A DNA stretch of 64,000 nt from Agarophyton chilense (lineage: Eukaryota; Rhodophyta; Florideophyceae; Gracilariales; Gracilariaceae), in contig JARGXX010000075.1 of the NCBI GenBank assembly GCA_030374765.1, forward strand, positions 434,001 through 498,000, in the 5' to 3' direction. Positions 32,697-44,298 of the stretch are shown piece by piece. The stretch's first letter is position 1, and every line of letters starts with the position of its first letter. The translations under genes and the position numbers were made by a program. A model generated the notes under the pieces. The model had not been told where the DNA came from, did not search any database, and saw only the letters and a program-made list of their open reading frames with translations.

Positions 32697-32880
32697 CTTC
32701 CATGACCTCATTAAAACCAAGCGCATCGTTATCCAGCACACCCCTACCATATCCAATCTCGCAGACATTCTGACGAAAGCGCTCAAGAAACAGACGTTCA
32801 CTCGACTTCGAGACGCCCTCAACATCGTGCCTCCACCCCAAACTACCATCAGCGTGCAGGGGAATTCTAGACTGCACAAA
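32697..32880 (+). pseudogene. Copia C-terminal tail, right of E2
   Basis: Encodes the end of a Copia polyprotein (IQHTPTISNLADILTKALKK, then a short basic/hydrophobic tail), the characteristic sequence after RNase H. It is on the plus strand and starts directly at the E2 right border, showing that E2 inserted into this Copia copy. Confidence 0.72.
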
Positions 32881-32911
32881 CAACCCAGGCTGATGGCAGT
32901 TTTTCAGCACA

Positions 32912-33002
32912 GCTAGACTGCACACAGACGACACACACGTGCAAAACTGCACTAGACATAGTCCCGACCGGCGTAGCACCCGAGAGTAAAGAAAACGACT
33001 AC
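32912..33002 (+). repeat. Short direct repeat, probable Copia LTR remnant (right)
   Basis: Second copy of the 91-bp repeat at 20655-20745, just downstream of the Copia tail, where the 3' LTR is expected. A similar start TAGACTGCACA also occurs at about 32868, so the LTR may begin some 45 bp earlier. Confidence 0.5.
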
Positions 33003-33157
33003 CGTTGTCCATCACAAGGAACACTGTGTCTCGTACTTTATTCCGTGTTCGCCGTCGTCGTGGTTTTTTGTCTTTCTAGCTACTGTAATGCTCATTTGCT
33101 TTTTGAATATGTGATGCACCGATATCATGTGCTGATTCACAGTCCCCGCTTAGTGCA

Positions 33158-33930
33158 TCACATTTTGGAACGTGGTGAACAAATATGCAGTTCATTTCGG
33201 AGAAGCTCAAAGCGGTTGCGGTGTACTGGTTTCGTAAACATGCCGCCCCTCGTGTCGGTCGTCGGTATTCTGTAGTGCAATATGCTACTGGTCGCAACGT
33301 GATGCTGGAGGTAATATTGCCGCAAGTCGATATATATCCTTCGCTTGGGTTGAGCTTGGTTTCGTGCTATCATAATGGCTTACCGGTTGTCCAGTTTCTT
33401 AGGTTTTGCATTGGTATGTTCTATTTGTGCCGAGTCGATAAGTTTGCGGAGCCATTGAGTATGTTGCGTAGCGTTGGTAGCTGCCTTTTAATCTGCTTCG
33501 GTAGTAGAAAGTTCGACTATGGATTCCTTGCGGGATATCCACGATATTGGTGTGGAGCCTACGAAGTGTGTGCGGCCGGTTAAAAACTTACGGTCTTTGG
33601 CATTTGCGATTTTGGCATCGCAGTATAATTTCAGTGTACTTGTATTTGTTCTATTTTTGTCGTGCGGGGTGTATAGTAGGTTATACTTCTTTGTTCTTCT
33701 TGGGTACCTTATGGCTGATTTGAGGGCTTGACAATGATGTTGTTTGGGTTCTTTCATATGCTGGGCTAGACGATTCGTGGCGTACACTATATTGGGTCTG
33801 GGGCTGTTGGTGATCTATCTTTGCTCGCCTAATATATGTCGATAGCTTTTAATGTGTTGCTGTGTGAGTGGCGTTGGGACTTCTTGTTGATCTAAGGTTT
33901 TGATCTTGTTGCAAGGTTTTCTGGTGGCGG
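33158..33930 (-). mobile_element. Second Copia fragment (RNase H end)
   Basis: Minus-strand Ty1/copia remnant. It has the connection region (YRHILGEQR and NIVYATNRLAQHMK), RNase H (ISWISRKESIVELSTTEAD) and the end region (IYIDLRQYYLQHHV, then MFTKPVHRNRFELLRNEL). It is a separate copy from the plus-strand Copia: orientation is opposite and the wording differs. No LTR was found. Fossil, truncated on both sides. Confidence 0.7.
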
Positions 33931-34433
33931 TGCAGTCTTTCTTCTTCGTCTGTGTGAGAATGAAGTCAATAGACCTTTCTGTCAGTTATCGCTTTTCAAA
34001 TGATTTGATCACAATAAATAAGAAGTGATGCATTGTAATTAGAAGAAAGGCTGTCACAGAAGAGTTATCAAATAATTTCCATAAGACAGAACAGTAAACT
34101 AGCCAAACATGTTTTCAACAAATATTCAAAATAATGGCGCCAAACGCATTGTTGTCAACGTACTTTGAACCCAAGAAAAGACACAGTCGTTAACAGAAAC
34201 AGAGAGTCTTTCTTAGAGATGCCAATTTCAAGGCTAGTATGCATTTGCGCCATCATGATACTAACTTCCGATGAGACCACCGCTGCTCTGCAAATGCTAG
34301 CTGACAAAGCAGCCGAGTGAAGTGCTGAAATTGAAAAATACAAAACTGCAGAGAGCATTGACGGGGAAGAAGACAACGCTTCTCCATTGTTTGATTTTTT
34401 TACAACAACGGTGGTAATCAAAGCATTCTATGT
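33931..34433. other. No recognised gene
   Basis: About 500 bp with no ORF or motif that I can assign. It may include flanks of the Copia fragment and the terminal region of the next DNA transposon. Confidence 0.4.
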
Positions 34434-35622
34434 ATGACCATTATTACTAGTTTTGAATTTCAACGAATTTTTGGATTTTTCGTCATACACACTAACAAAA
34501 ATTGGAATTTTGGAAGTGGTAAAAATAAAAGTATAGCGCAAAAAATATGTCTTCTTTATAAGATTATCAGTTCTAAGACATGCAGGTCAATGGGACTATA
34601 TGTCGGCAATGTTTCGAATGAAGGGTTCTATTTTTGAAAATTTGATCACGTCGGTCGTTAAAGTATTTCAGATCATTGTTATGGACTTTTTGTGGATGAA
34701 TTGAAGAAAAAGTATACTAATAAGCTTCTGCATGAAAAGAATACACCATTTAAATTTTACCAATCTGCTTTTTATGCTACTGATGTTATTTTTCAACAAA
34801 CGAATAAGCCTTCTGGAAATCTGCAGGAAGCAAAATTATACGACAGTGGCAAAAACAAACTGTATGGCTTGCTTCAAAGATGAATTTAATGTTCTGCCAA
34901 ATGGATTGAGTACAAATTGCACAAAATATGTGCCTGGATCACTTGCAGATATTGCTATTTTTTCCAAGAATTTGAAGCATCACAAAAATGCGTTAAAAAA
35001 TCGGAGCAGGAAATCGATATTTTGGGTGAAGGGCCACACTCTAAAACACACCCTCATAGCTTGGAAATTTTTCTGGACAAAGGTTATAAGGGGACCATTA
35101 AAATGGTACGCAATTCACCCCAAAAAAAACACGAAATTGTAGTTTAACTGCGCAAGAACGAGGCGATAATCGAGATATCTTGAGTGACAGAATCATCGTC
35201 GAGAACTTTTTCGGGCGCTTTGCTCTTTGTGATCGGTCGTTTCGTCGAAATACCGCTGGAAAGAAAAATACTAGGACAGCTTTTTTCACCTGGTTGTTGG
35301 TTTGACTAACATAAACATGAAATGGCATCCGCTTCGCACCGAGGATGCTGAGTTCTATGGTAAGTACAAATCACGTCTTTATTCAATTAAAAATAAACTA
35401 GTTGAGAAGCGCAAAACGTCAAAAAGACTCTACCGTGAACAAAGAAAGCGTCGCCTCGAGGTGTATTTTCAATCCATTTCAAGTGCTCGTCACCACCATC
35501 ATTTGTATCACGACGCCGATCCGGGAGTAATTCAATTCAAGGAGCAGCTTGTATATTTACAGGCATCGTTGATAGATCTAAAAGCTTCATCTTTACGTAC
35601 ATTTTGCAGCGAGAACTCTTGA
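34434..35622 (+). pseudogene. DDE (DDE_Tnp_4-like) transposase relic A
   Basis: Decayed transposase. The N-terminal part is FEFQRIFGFFVIHTNKNWNF near 34450-34510. The first catalytic Asp is in FYATDVIFQQTNKPSG near 34770-34820. The second is in VPNGL-like and PGSLADIAIFSKNLKHHKNA near 34890-35000. A Glu in SDRIIVENFFGRF is near 35185-35225. A C-terminal LTNINMKWHPLRTEDAEF near 35300-35355 is followed by a basic tail. The order and spacing match relic B at 48.9-50.0 kb. The segments lie in at least two frames with stops, so the gene is dead although all three catalytic acids are still visible. Confidence 0.62.
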
Positions 35623-35641
35623 GAAATGATCCAGATGCTGC

Positions 35642-36188
35642 TCACGCCGAAGCCTCAGGAATTGGATTATCCCATCGGAGCCTACCGTCTCTTTTTCTCC
35701 GACAACATGAGGACAGTTTCACAATTGCGGCATTCAAAGTTTTTCGCTTGGACGTCGAATCTTCAAAATCCTCCACCACGAACAGCTCACTAGAAGCAGA
35801 CATAGACTCAATGCGAGCTTCGTAGACAGATTTCAAATTCTTTTTGCTCTTCGGCCTACAGAATTTAATTCGAACTGGATTCTCAATACCATAACCTTGT
35901 ACAGTTCCTTTCATTAGCTCTTGATATGTCTCCAATCGAGTAACGAGATCCCTTGGCCGGCGCCATGGGCCTTCAATTTCCACTGAAAAACAGTACATCT
36001 CCATGCGCATTGGCGGCGACACGGTTGATGCTGTGCGCTTCCCGACTTATAAAATCAGTCAGGGTGTCCGAAGCAAAGACCTTTTTTACAATCGATGTCC
36101 ACTCGCCAAACAGGGCGTCCAGAGCGTTTTTCTGCCAATCTTTAAGGTCCTTTTCCGTTGAATAACACTTCGTCTGTCGATTGCTCAT
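35642..36188 (-). pseudogene. Unassigned ORF converging on transposase relic A
   Basis: Two overlapping minus-strand ORFs (36188-35973 and 36022-35642) that read as one protein with a frame change near 35990. The first has DWQKNALDALFGEWTSIVKK and SREAHSINRVAANAHGD. The second continues with IEGPWRRPRDLVTRLETY and PVRIKFCRPKSKKNLKSVYE. It is helical and charged, with no catalytic motif. It lies tail-to-tail with relic A, the same arrangement as the Myb/transposase pairs at 57-62 kb, so it may be that transposon's second gene. This is inference, and the family is not recognised. Confidence 0.35.
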
Positions 36189-36482
36189 CTACAGGCCGGG
36201 GTTCGAAAGTCTTAAGCTGTCTTATGTGACGCGCACATCCGCTACAGCGGAGGTCACAGCAAACGTCAGAGAAATCGTAGTGCAGTAATTTTTCTTACTA
36301 AGAGCCTTGACCATTACGCCGCTTTCAAATACGGCATGAGACATATCCGGTTTGGACAGGGTGTAGAGCATTTCCAAGGTGAAAGAGCACTATTCAATTA
36401 AATTAAGAACCTTTCGGAGGTAAAAAAGACGAAATGTGTGTGCAAACTTCCATCGACTACCAGGTTCTACGTTTTTCACTGC

Positions 36483-37070
36483 TTAAGCTTCTACTAAAAG
36501 AACCGCGATTGTATGAATGATACTGTAGAATATCAAACTCACATCTGTTTGACTTGTACCAACGCCAGCGAGAAGATTGCACTGTAGAATGCATGGTACG
36601 CAAGTGATGGAAGTGATAAGAATATCGATAATTTCTAATGCGGGTGGCGTTGATATAGTAACTCTATCTAATATAAGATCAGATATCGCCCCAAGAGAGG
36701 TTGGTGTCAAAGGAATACATTTAAGTCTTAATTCTGACGATGTTTTGAGCAGTTCTTTGAGAAGAGTTTTATCTGCCTGGAATGCCTTCGTGCTGCTCAG
36801 AAGCTGCAATGCCAAAAGTATAGATTTATATATACGGAAGATCTTCTTTTGTTCGAAGGGGTGGTCTTCCTCTGGCTCAGTCTGGGCAGTGCGAGATGGT
36901 ACCCAGATGGTTAGAGTTGAATGACGGATCACGCGGTGAATGCGACTTTGTTCATCACGATACTTGAAACGACCGCGTGGTAAAGTGTCAGAGACGATAT
37001 TTTTGAGCGAGTCGGGCCATATTGTGTGAGTAGGATGTCCGATGAGCGTGGTTTCGAGGTTTTCAACGAG
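36483..37070 (-). CDS. Unrecognised ORF, possibly a 3' exon or pseudogene
   Basis: About 195 codons open from just after a TAG (37071-37073) to TAA at 36483-36485; the first ATG-started part is shorter. It contains HTIWPDSLKNIVSDTLPRG and a Leu-rich helical stretch (KSILLALQLLSSTKAFQADK, LLKELLKTSSELRLKCIP). The composition looks coding rather than random. Without an ATG near the start it may be the last exon of a split gene, or broken. A short in-frame MDDTSTCEGTKLL peptide further upstream (about 37265-37160) could be an earlier exon. No family recognised. Confidence 0.28.
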   Translation of the reverse strand, partial: LVENLETTLIGHPTHTIWPDSLKNIVSDTLPRGRFKYRDEQSRIHRVIRHSTLTIWVPSRTAQTEPEEDHPFEQKKIFRIYKSILLALQLLSSTKAFQADKTLLKELLKTSSELRLKCIPLTPTSLGAISDLILDRVTISTPPALEIIDILITSITCVPCILQCNLLAGVGTSQTDVSLIFYSIIHTIAVLLVEA

Positions 37071-38188
37071 CTACGTTTAACGTACTCTAATCCTATTGCG
37101 CTTGATGTCATTATATGTAAAAGTGATGACTGTCGGTGTATCGCCAAAGAAGCCATGTTCATGTCTGTAGCTGAGGAAGGACGTCGTGAATAAGGGCCAA
37201 GACGCAGTGTTTGCTGCCTTCGCTCAATAGCTTTGTTCCTTCACAAGTGCTTGTGTCGTCCATTTGATGCGCTCTGTGTGAAGAAAGAAACGTAAACTTT
37301 TGCGCGTGCAAAAAGAGAGAGAGTGATCGTAGAGTTGGGCAGATGTGTCTGACACAGTGGCATAGTACAACCAAGCTGTGCAAATTAGAATTGTTGGAAA
37401 TCGTAGCGGAGGGCGCGTACGTCGGATGTTTGGCTTTTTGGCATTCTGTGCTCCTTAGCGCGGCATGCTTTCCATGCAAAGCTGCAGGGTTGGTAAATGA
37501 CGAGCGCCCCCTAGAAAGACATGATTAAGTACGTGCACAAGATTACAACATAAATGGCCAAATAAGCGCGCCAGAACACAGAACGGCATATTCAAACGTC
37601 GTTGATAGAAAGCGGTGCACGATGGGCAAGTTGCAGATAGAATATGACGCCCAAGCGCCTATAAACCGGTCATAGAAGAGCGGCTGTAGAAGAGGAAGAC
37701 ACAGATCCAGACACAACAAACGCGAACAACCGGAAAACGAGCGCAGATGCGGCGCTAAGAGATGCAAGAAAAGATACATTCAGCAGGGCGACCACCTCAA
37801 CGACGGAGGCAAGTCTGGTCGCGCTGCCAGCAAAAGCATTCTTCTCGAAGCCAAGATTTATCGCATGGGGCTATCAATTTGTGGATCAACAGTTAAATAA
37901 TTTTATGCAAAACAAATGGTTGCTTATTGTCCCAGTTTTCATAAACAACAATTGTTTTTCAGTAAAAAAGGCCACTTCAATTGAACACCATTATTTCAAA
38001 ACCATTTCGTATCCTAGTTTACTGAGAACACATCTTTTTTTGGAATACTCTCAGCTATTGTGTTATGGCTTTTTATTTGTGTATTTCGGCAGTGTTAGGT
38101 TTACAGACCTAATAGAGTCAGGTTGTGAGAGGTGAACGCTGCTGTTTGGAAAATGTTTGATAGTCTAGTTGAGAAAGAGCGTGGGGGG
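37071..38188. other. No recognised gene
   Basis: About 1.1 kb left of element E3. Only short ORFs without motifs are present, apart from the possible small upstream exon mentioned for the preceding ORF. Confidence 0.4.
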
Positions 38189-38633
38189 TATAACGAAATG
38201 ACTTTCGGATCAGAATACGGGTCTCGACCGGTGATAGCGTGGTAGAGCGGGTCCTAAAGTTCGAATCCTTGACGGCGGCACTCCCAGAGTACTTTGTTTA
38301 ATGGTCTGGCGTTTACTGCGTAGTGCTACAGGTTGAAGCTACGGAAACGATGGTTTGAAGATCAATTGGTGGAACTAATATACGGAAGGGGGTTATTTAG
38401 TGTCCTAACGGTGCCTACCTTACTCCAAGGGAAAAGCGTCACTGGAGCCAAGTAAATAGTACTGGCGAGCGCTGGGATCTCTCTGGCACTGTAATGCTAA
38501 ATTATTACATTAATTAAAACTAATTAATTATCTACATGAGTCCACCTAAGGTCGACCCGTCCACGTCTCGCTTGAAAGATACCTCAGGGCCAGGCCGCTG
38601 ACAGGGCTCAACCGTTGTCATCGCTCCTTCACA
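38189..38633 (-). repeat. 3' LTR of E3 (left)
   Basis: 445 bp, aligned end to end with 46617-47062. The plus-strand start TATAACG is a decayed TGTAACG; the end is CTCCTTCACA. On its inner side lies a minus-strand purine tract (AAGGAGGGAGATA). Confidence 0.82.
38230..38268 (+). promoter_or_regulatory. tRNA-like A/B-box motif in E3 left LTR
   Basis: AGTTCGAATCC (38258-38268) is one base from the Pol III B-box consensus GGTTCGANTCC. It follows an A-box-like GCGTGGTAGAGCGG. The right LTR has the exact form GGTTCGAATCC (46686-46696). The boxes are closer together than in a normal tRNA gene. The motif reads toward the antisense region. Confidence 0.4.
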
Positions 38634-39772
38634 TATCTCCCTCCTTAGGATTTGGAAGTCACGGCGATGTCCAAATTGCCTCACACCTTCCTGGGGGTCT
38701 AGCTGTAACTCGACTTATGGGTGAACCCAAAATCTTGCCTTCGGGGTCGGAACGTCATGATCCTCAGCGTCCTAATGGTCTGGACACGAGCGGTGCCATG
38801 CCCGACATGTCGGCTTCTTATGACCAATCTGGGGGTCAGTCGCTATCGTTACAAGTGGGCGCGACGGAGCGTTGCATCGCCACCATCTTCGAGGGTACCA
38901 GTGCGTAAGAGCTCACCGTTGGCGCCTGGTTGGCAATTAGTTCACCTAAGGTACTATACGCGCACCGAGGGGGGGCTCCTTGCCGCTTTTCCTACCCTTC
39001 GGTATTTCTTTGGCGCCCCTACGTGCCTCGTTCACCGTGAACCACGGTGCGCGCTTCGACCATTCGGGGTCTCGTCAGTCATCCTGCCGGATTCGGTTTC
39101 ATCCTCCTTCCTTCCCGTCGCTGTATTCCTCCATTGGTCGCGCGCGATGCCGGCATGGCCTTATATGCCAGTTGGATACAGCACTCGCCCTCCCTACTCT
39201 GTCGTTTCCATCGGTTTTCCTATCCATTTCCCGGCGGAGCAGCCTGTGGACATGGAAGCCATGGAATCGAACAACCAAGCGGGGAGCTCCTTTGGATACC
39301 AATTTCCATATGAGCGCCCCAGGGGACCGCTAAGACCATACCATCGGACGAAATCCGCGGGCAGTGTGTCATGCCATTCTGCCGTCCCGTTGGTTTTGCT
39401 GCCTCGATGGACATTGCGACACTCCTGAGGGGAGCTTACTCCTGGTCGCTTCGCTGGGGGCGCTACGCCGCGGTTGTCCAACAGGGTCAGGATCTGAAGA
39501 CCGCTATGGTCAATATCTTGTAGCAGAATGCGCAGGTGATGTCTCAGTGGGTTACTGCCGACTTGGATGCTTGGTATTGTCTAAATTTGAGTGACCGGGA
39601 GGCTTCCGATGGTGACAATAGTTCCTCAGGTGAATCTCCGCCACAGAAGCTTGCTCGGCTCGCTGGGGCCGGTCCCAGTGGTGAATTTGGCTCCTCAGGT
39701 GACACTAGTCTCCGTTTCGCTCCTGTGGGCTTCAATGAGGAAGACAGAGCTACTGCTGCGCCGCCCCAGTGA
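38634..39772 (+). pseudogene. Antisense region of E3
   Basis: The plus strand between the 3' LTR and the end of pol, the slot occupied by antisense ORFs in E1 and E2. It is coding-like in pieces: a Pro/Arg-rich part near 39200-39420 (SSFGYQFPYERPRGPLRPYH), a helical part near 39450-39590 (SQWVTADLDAWYCLNLS) and an acidic Ser-rich end (REASDGDNSSSGESPP) with a stop at 39770-39772. The helical part loosely resembles LDMYQLATRQVANLASIYA of E2. Heavily broken; the assignment rests mainly on position. Confidence 0.35.
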
Positions 39773-39939
39773 GTCCTGTTGGTGGTAGGCGCGCTTCCAC
39801 GAACCTTGAGGTCATGGTGCTGGTTAGTCAAATAAATTAATGCTTGTGTTTTCCCAAGGTTGTTACTGTATCTCAAACGTGCGTGCCCTGGGACGGCGTC
39901 CAACCTTGAGAGCGTTTCGAGTCTTCCTTAGGTGTTGCC

Positions 39940-42900
39940 TTAGGACTGACTTTGTTCTCTGATGCGCGAGCTACGGCGAACCGTCGTGCTCCGGCGAACC
40001 GTCGTGTCGGGAGGCGTTTCGGGAGGCCTTTTGGGATTCTTCGGGTCAATGGATGCCCCTTCCTGAAGGCTGCGCTCCGTGCTGTTGATTATGCGCCAAG
40101 AACGGGCGATAAAATTAGCCGGAACGGTTCGAGGTTCTTGCCAAGTGCCTTCCTCGGGTGTGTAGCCGAACCAACGGAAGCGATAGTGCATAGTTCCATC
40201 ATCTCCCCGACCGGTGGAGATGATGCGCCCAATCACATATTCTGGTTGGTGTTCATTCTCCGAAAGGAGAGTGTGGTCCATGGGGATGAATCCATCGGAG
40301 TCGGCTGGGAGAGATGGGTCATAGTAGTTGGCGTTGACCATCGGGTACGTGAGGCTAATCGAGTCCACGGGAACTGTCTTAGGGGGTGGGAAGACTTGAG
40401 CGTCGACCTGAGATCGAGGTGCTTCTGTTGGGTTAGGGGCTGGGATTTTGGTGGTCCGGAGGAACTGGGAGCTCGTATCACGCGGTCAATAGACCACAGT
40501 GTCCGTTAGGCCGTCAATTAGCAACGTGATGGTGTGTTCATTGGCCTTAAGGACTTTGTATGGTCCTGTAGAGTGAGGTAAGAGCTTCCGCGTACTATCC
40601 TCGAGTTTTTCACTGCCCTTCGGGGGCCGGTCGAGTTAAACCAGGTCTCTTTTCCCAAAGGTCGGTGTATTCCCAACGGCTTTGTCGAAATTGATCTTCT
40701 AGCGCCGTTGGGATTCGGTTAATATAGTTTTTGCCGATTGGATAATGCGGTCGATGCGTCTGCGCGAGTAGCGCTTCGCCTGGGTAGGAGTCATCCCTTC
40801 GCTTTTGTCCTGGGGTATGATAGACTCCTGAAGGTCAACAGCTAGCGGCGGCGGTGATCTCGTTACCGTTAAGTCGAACGGGGTTTTCTCTGTAGAAGCG
40901 TGCACCTGCGTGTTTTAGGCATAAACCAGTGGCTCATCGTATTCATCCCTGTCCAATTGGTGCTCCGATACGTAGTGCGCCAATCAGTCCAGAAGGGTGC
41001 GGTTGAAGCATTCGGCTTGGCCATTGGTTTGCGAGTGGTACGCAGTGGTGGTCACATGTTCGATACCTAAGATAGCACAGACATGCGAGAAGAATTTGGA
41101 TACAAACTGGCTGCCGTTATCTGTAAGGAGGTAGAGTGGAATGCCATATGGATATACCCAATGGGAAAAAAAGGTTGTGGTGGCATCCGTGCCCGTTGTT
41201 TTTTCTAGGGGTAGGGCTCGGGTAAGTTTGGTAAACCTATCGGTTATAACCAAAACAAACCGTTTCCCATGGGACGACTTGGGTAAAGGGCCAAGTATAT
41301 CCATTGAGACAAATCCCATTGAACCTGCGGCGGGGAAGAGCTTCAATTTGGCCTGAGGGTTGGCGCGAGACCCTCGGATCTGTGCGCACAATGCAGAGTT
41401 CCGTGCGGTTTGCCATAGGTCGTGCGCCATTAATGGCCAGTAGAAGAACTTCCTTACGGTCTGGTACATTCGTCGGCCTTCAGGGTGACCAGCCAAGCGA
41501 AGGAAATGGGCGAGGTATAGGAATCGCGCCCTTAGCGAAGTTGGTATTACCCGTTGGAGTGCGCCATCCAGCGGTGAGCGGCGATATAGTAGTCCAATTC
41601 AGTCATAGTGGAACAGGCATCCTGTGGTTCCTACCAATTTGGCTGTTTCCTTGCAGTATTCGTCTTCGACCTGCGCCTGTAGGAGTTCCTCAATAGTTAT
41701 AGGGAGGAGCTCTTTTTCTTCCCAGGCTATCGCATTAACCTGAGGTGGTGCCGAACTGGGCGGTACAGTCTCCTAGTCCAATAGGTATACTTCGTTCTTC
41801 TTTACCTCAGGATCCTCCGATTCCACCTTACCCATAAGGTTCTCTGTTTCCGTGTAGTCCTGAGATCCATCATCTGTAAAGAGGGTGGGAATTAGGTCGT
41901 TCAATGTGTTGTCATCAGTTCCGTCGGTAATGATTCTCGAGAGGGCATCTGCTGCCTGCTGCTTGATGCCTGGCCTATAGGTTATCTCGTAGTAATATTC
42001 TGACAGCCTGAGGCGCCACCTAGCGAGGCGACTCGATGCATCGGTCATATTGAGTAGCCAGCGGAGTGAGTCATGGTCTGTCCTAATGGTACACCTGGTT
42101 CCCTAGAGGTACGGACGGAGTGTCAATACGGACCATACGATGGGTAGACATTCCTTTTCGGTCGTACTGTAGTTTCGCTCCGCGCTGGTGAGCGTTCTGC
42201 TCTAGTACCCAATAGGTCGATAGTCTTTCAGTAACTCCTGTTTCTGTAGCGATGCACAACCCACTTAGACATCAGAGGCATCTGTGTCCAGGACGAAAGG
42301 CCTATTGGGCTTTGGTAAGGCCAATATGGGTGGGTTCAGAAATTTGTCCTTTAGGGTCTGAAATGCTTTGTACTGGTCGTCCGTAAGAGCTTCGAACTCC
42401 GAGGGTGTTTCCTTCTTCAGCATCGCGTTGAGCGGGGCCGAGATCTTAGCAAACCCTTGGACGAACCGTCGGTAAACGTTGCACAAGCCCACGAAGGATT
42501 GTAGTTCCGTGTGGGTCGTAGGAGGCTTAGCCTGGAGAATCGCATTTGTTGTCCGTATGGCCACCCTTAGCTTTCCTGGGAGGACGACATGACCGAGATA
42601 GTCCACAGAGGCCTGGAAGAAAGCGCATTTTCGGAGTTTCAGTGTTACCCCAGCGTCCTGTAGGATTGTTGGCACCTTCTTCACGTGGCGAAAGTGTTCC
42701 TTTACGGTCCGTGAGAAAATTATAACGTCATCCAAATAGACCAGGGCGAACTTTTATTTGACTCTGTACAAGTTAATGTCCACTACCCGTTGGAACGTGG
42801 CTGGTGCATTCTTCAAACCAAAGGGCATGCGAGTAAATCTGAACAGACCTTCATGGGTGGTAAAGGTTGTCAGCGCTCTTGCGTCTTCGGCTAAAAAGAT

Positions 42901-44149
42901 TTGCCAATATCCCGAGTTAGCGTCCAGTGTGGTAAATACGACAGCTTCGCCTAAAAAATCCAGACAGTCATCCATGTGGGGCATCGGGTATGAGTCCCTC
43001 TTGGTTACTGCGTTCAACTTCCTGTAGTCGACACAGAACCTGACGGAGCCATCTTTCTTCGACACAAGGACAAGGGAACTTGCCCATTCGGATTGGTTTG
43101 GAGTCACTGGCTCTATAACTTGAGCTTTGCGCATCTTTTCCATCTTCTCGGCGACAATTTCCCTACCTTTAAGGCTGGTACGGTATGGGTGCTGGAGCTG
43201 TGGTCTAGCATCACCCTGAAGGTCAATGCGGTTTGTAGTGGCTCTGATTGTGCCCAATCTACCTGACCACATGGCCTGGTATTCCTTGAGAAGATCAAGT
43301 ACCTGGGGCATATAGGATTCAAATTCTTCGCTGATGGCGACCGTCCCCTCCCAAGAGTCGACGTCCTCGTCGGGAGTTGGAGTCGCAAGATTATCCATTT
43401 GGGCCTCCATAATGGCCACGGACGCGGGTAGAGTGATACCAATCACTGTACCTTTAGGTAACCGCACGGATTTATCTCGGAAGTTGCTGATTGTGACCAA
43501 AAAGGACCTGTTGGGGTGGATGTCCATTACTCCATTTGCCATCAAGGTAAGGTGCTTCAGAACCGTTCTCGGGTGGTTCTGAATGGTTACAAGGCCTGAG
43601 GACTGGGAATGGACCGATACAGAGATTCGGGTCGTCGGCGGTATCGTTATAGCCTTTGAAAGGCGAACCTTATTGGACTTCGTGTTTTCGGAGACAAGCG
43701 CCCGTTTGCGGTTAGCTTCTGGCCCTGTGGTTGAACCAGTTATGGAGATGGAAGGTGCGCGGTAAAACGCCACTTTCCTAAGGCCTGGATAAATGGCCTT
43801 AATGTGTCGATCGATAAAGGAGGTCCCTAGGATTGCTTCCGCGCCTAAGTTAGGACATACGAGGAACCACATGCGGACTTTCAATTGTCCTGCCTGGAGG
43901 TAAAGTGGTACTATTCCTTTCATGTACATTGGTCTACGAGACGCATCGATAATCTTTAGGGTCTTCCTTGTCCGAACGAAATCTTTGCCAACCCAGTAGG
44001 GGCAGCTCAGGATGGACCAAGTTGGGACCAGCGCCTGTGTCTAATACAGCTATGGTCACTCGAGAGTTGTTGGAACGAAGTCCTACGGTTACTCGAACTT
44101 TATAGTTCTCTTTTCTGAGGATACAGACGGGGTCGTTACTGTGTTTCAA
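39940..44149 (-). pseudogene. E3 pol region with chromodomain
   Basis: Minus-strand Ty3/gypsy pol. A protease site VLDTGAGPN lies near 44040-44010. Reverse transcriptase covers about 43250-42600 (FCVDYRKLNAVT, MPFGLKNAPATFQRV, YLDDVIIFS). RNase H covers about 42300-41930. The integrase HHCC finger lies near 41490-41370, and the core (VSMDILGPLPK, LLTDNGSQFVS, TNGQAECFNR) lies near 41310-40985. A clear chromodomain lies near 40265-40085 (EYVIGRI, YRFRWFGYTPEEGTW). Broken in several places; fossil. Confidence 0.9.
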
Positions 44150-44298
44150 TTGTGGTTCACCATGAGTGGTCCAATGTGGGTGGTTTGTAATGGGAGGTGA
44201 GGAGCTCTTTGGCTCATGACCATCTAATTGGTTGAGACAGGGGCTTAAAGAGGGAGGATTTGCCTCGAGTCGTCCCTCTAGGAGTTTTCCGATGGGGT

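Larger units (their letters stand above)
20655..33002 (+). mobile_element. Copia (Ty1) element relic, split by E2
   Basis: Plus-strand Ty1/copia remnant. A reverse-transcriptase part lies near 21167-21780 (SLMCLAAAFHFKLEQFHISSA, then VTIDDFLAA). The RT/RNase H junction (YRQIIGELRYIAVSTRPDIA) is near 21860-21950, and RNase H runs to about 22380. Its C-terminal tail (TISNLADILTKALKK) reappears at about 32700-32860, after element E2. No gag, protease or integrase is seen, so the copy was already incomplete. It is broken in several places. The bracketing 91-bp repeats are taken as LTR remains. It predates E2, because E2 sits inside it. Confidence 0.75.

Noticed and set aside
33001-33160. A small host gene between the Copia remnants
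   Set aside because: Only short frames without motifs. The sequence is better explained as flanks of the two Copia fragments.
38189-38633. A real tRNA gene, suggested by GGTAGAGC and TTCGAATCC
   Set aside because: The boxes are too close for an anticodon arm, no acceptor stem forms, and the sequence is part of both E3 LTRs. Kept only as a tRNA-like motif.
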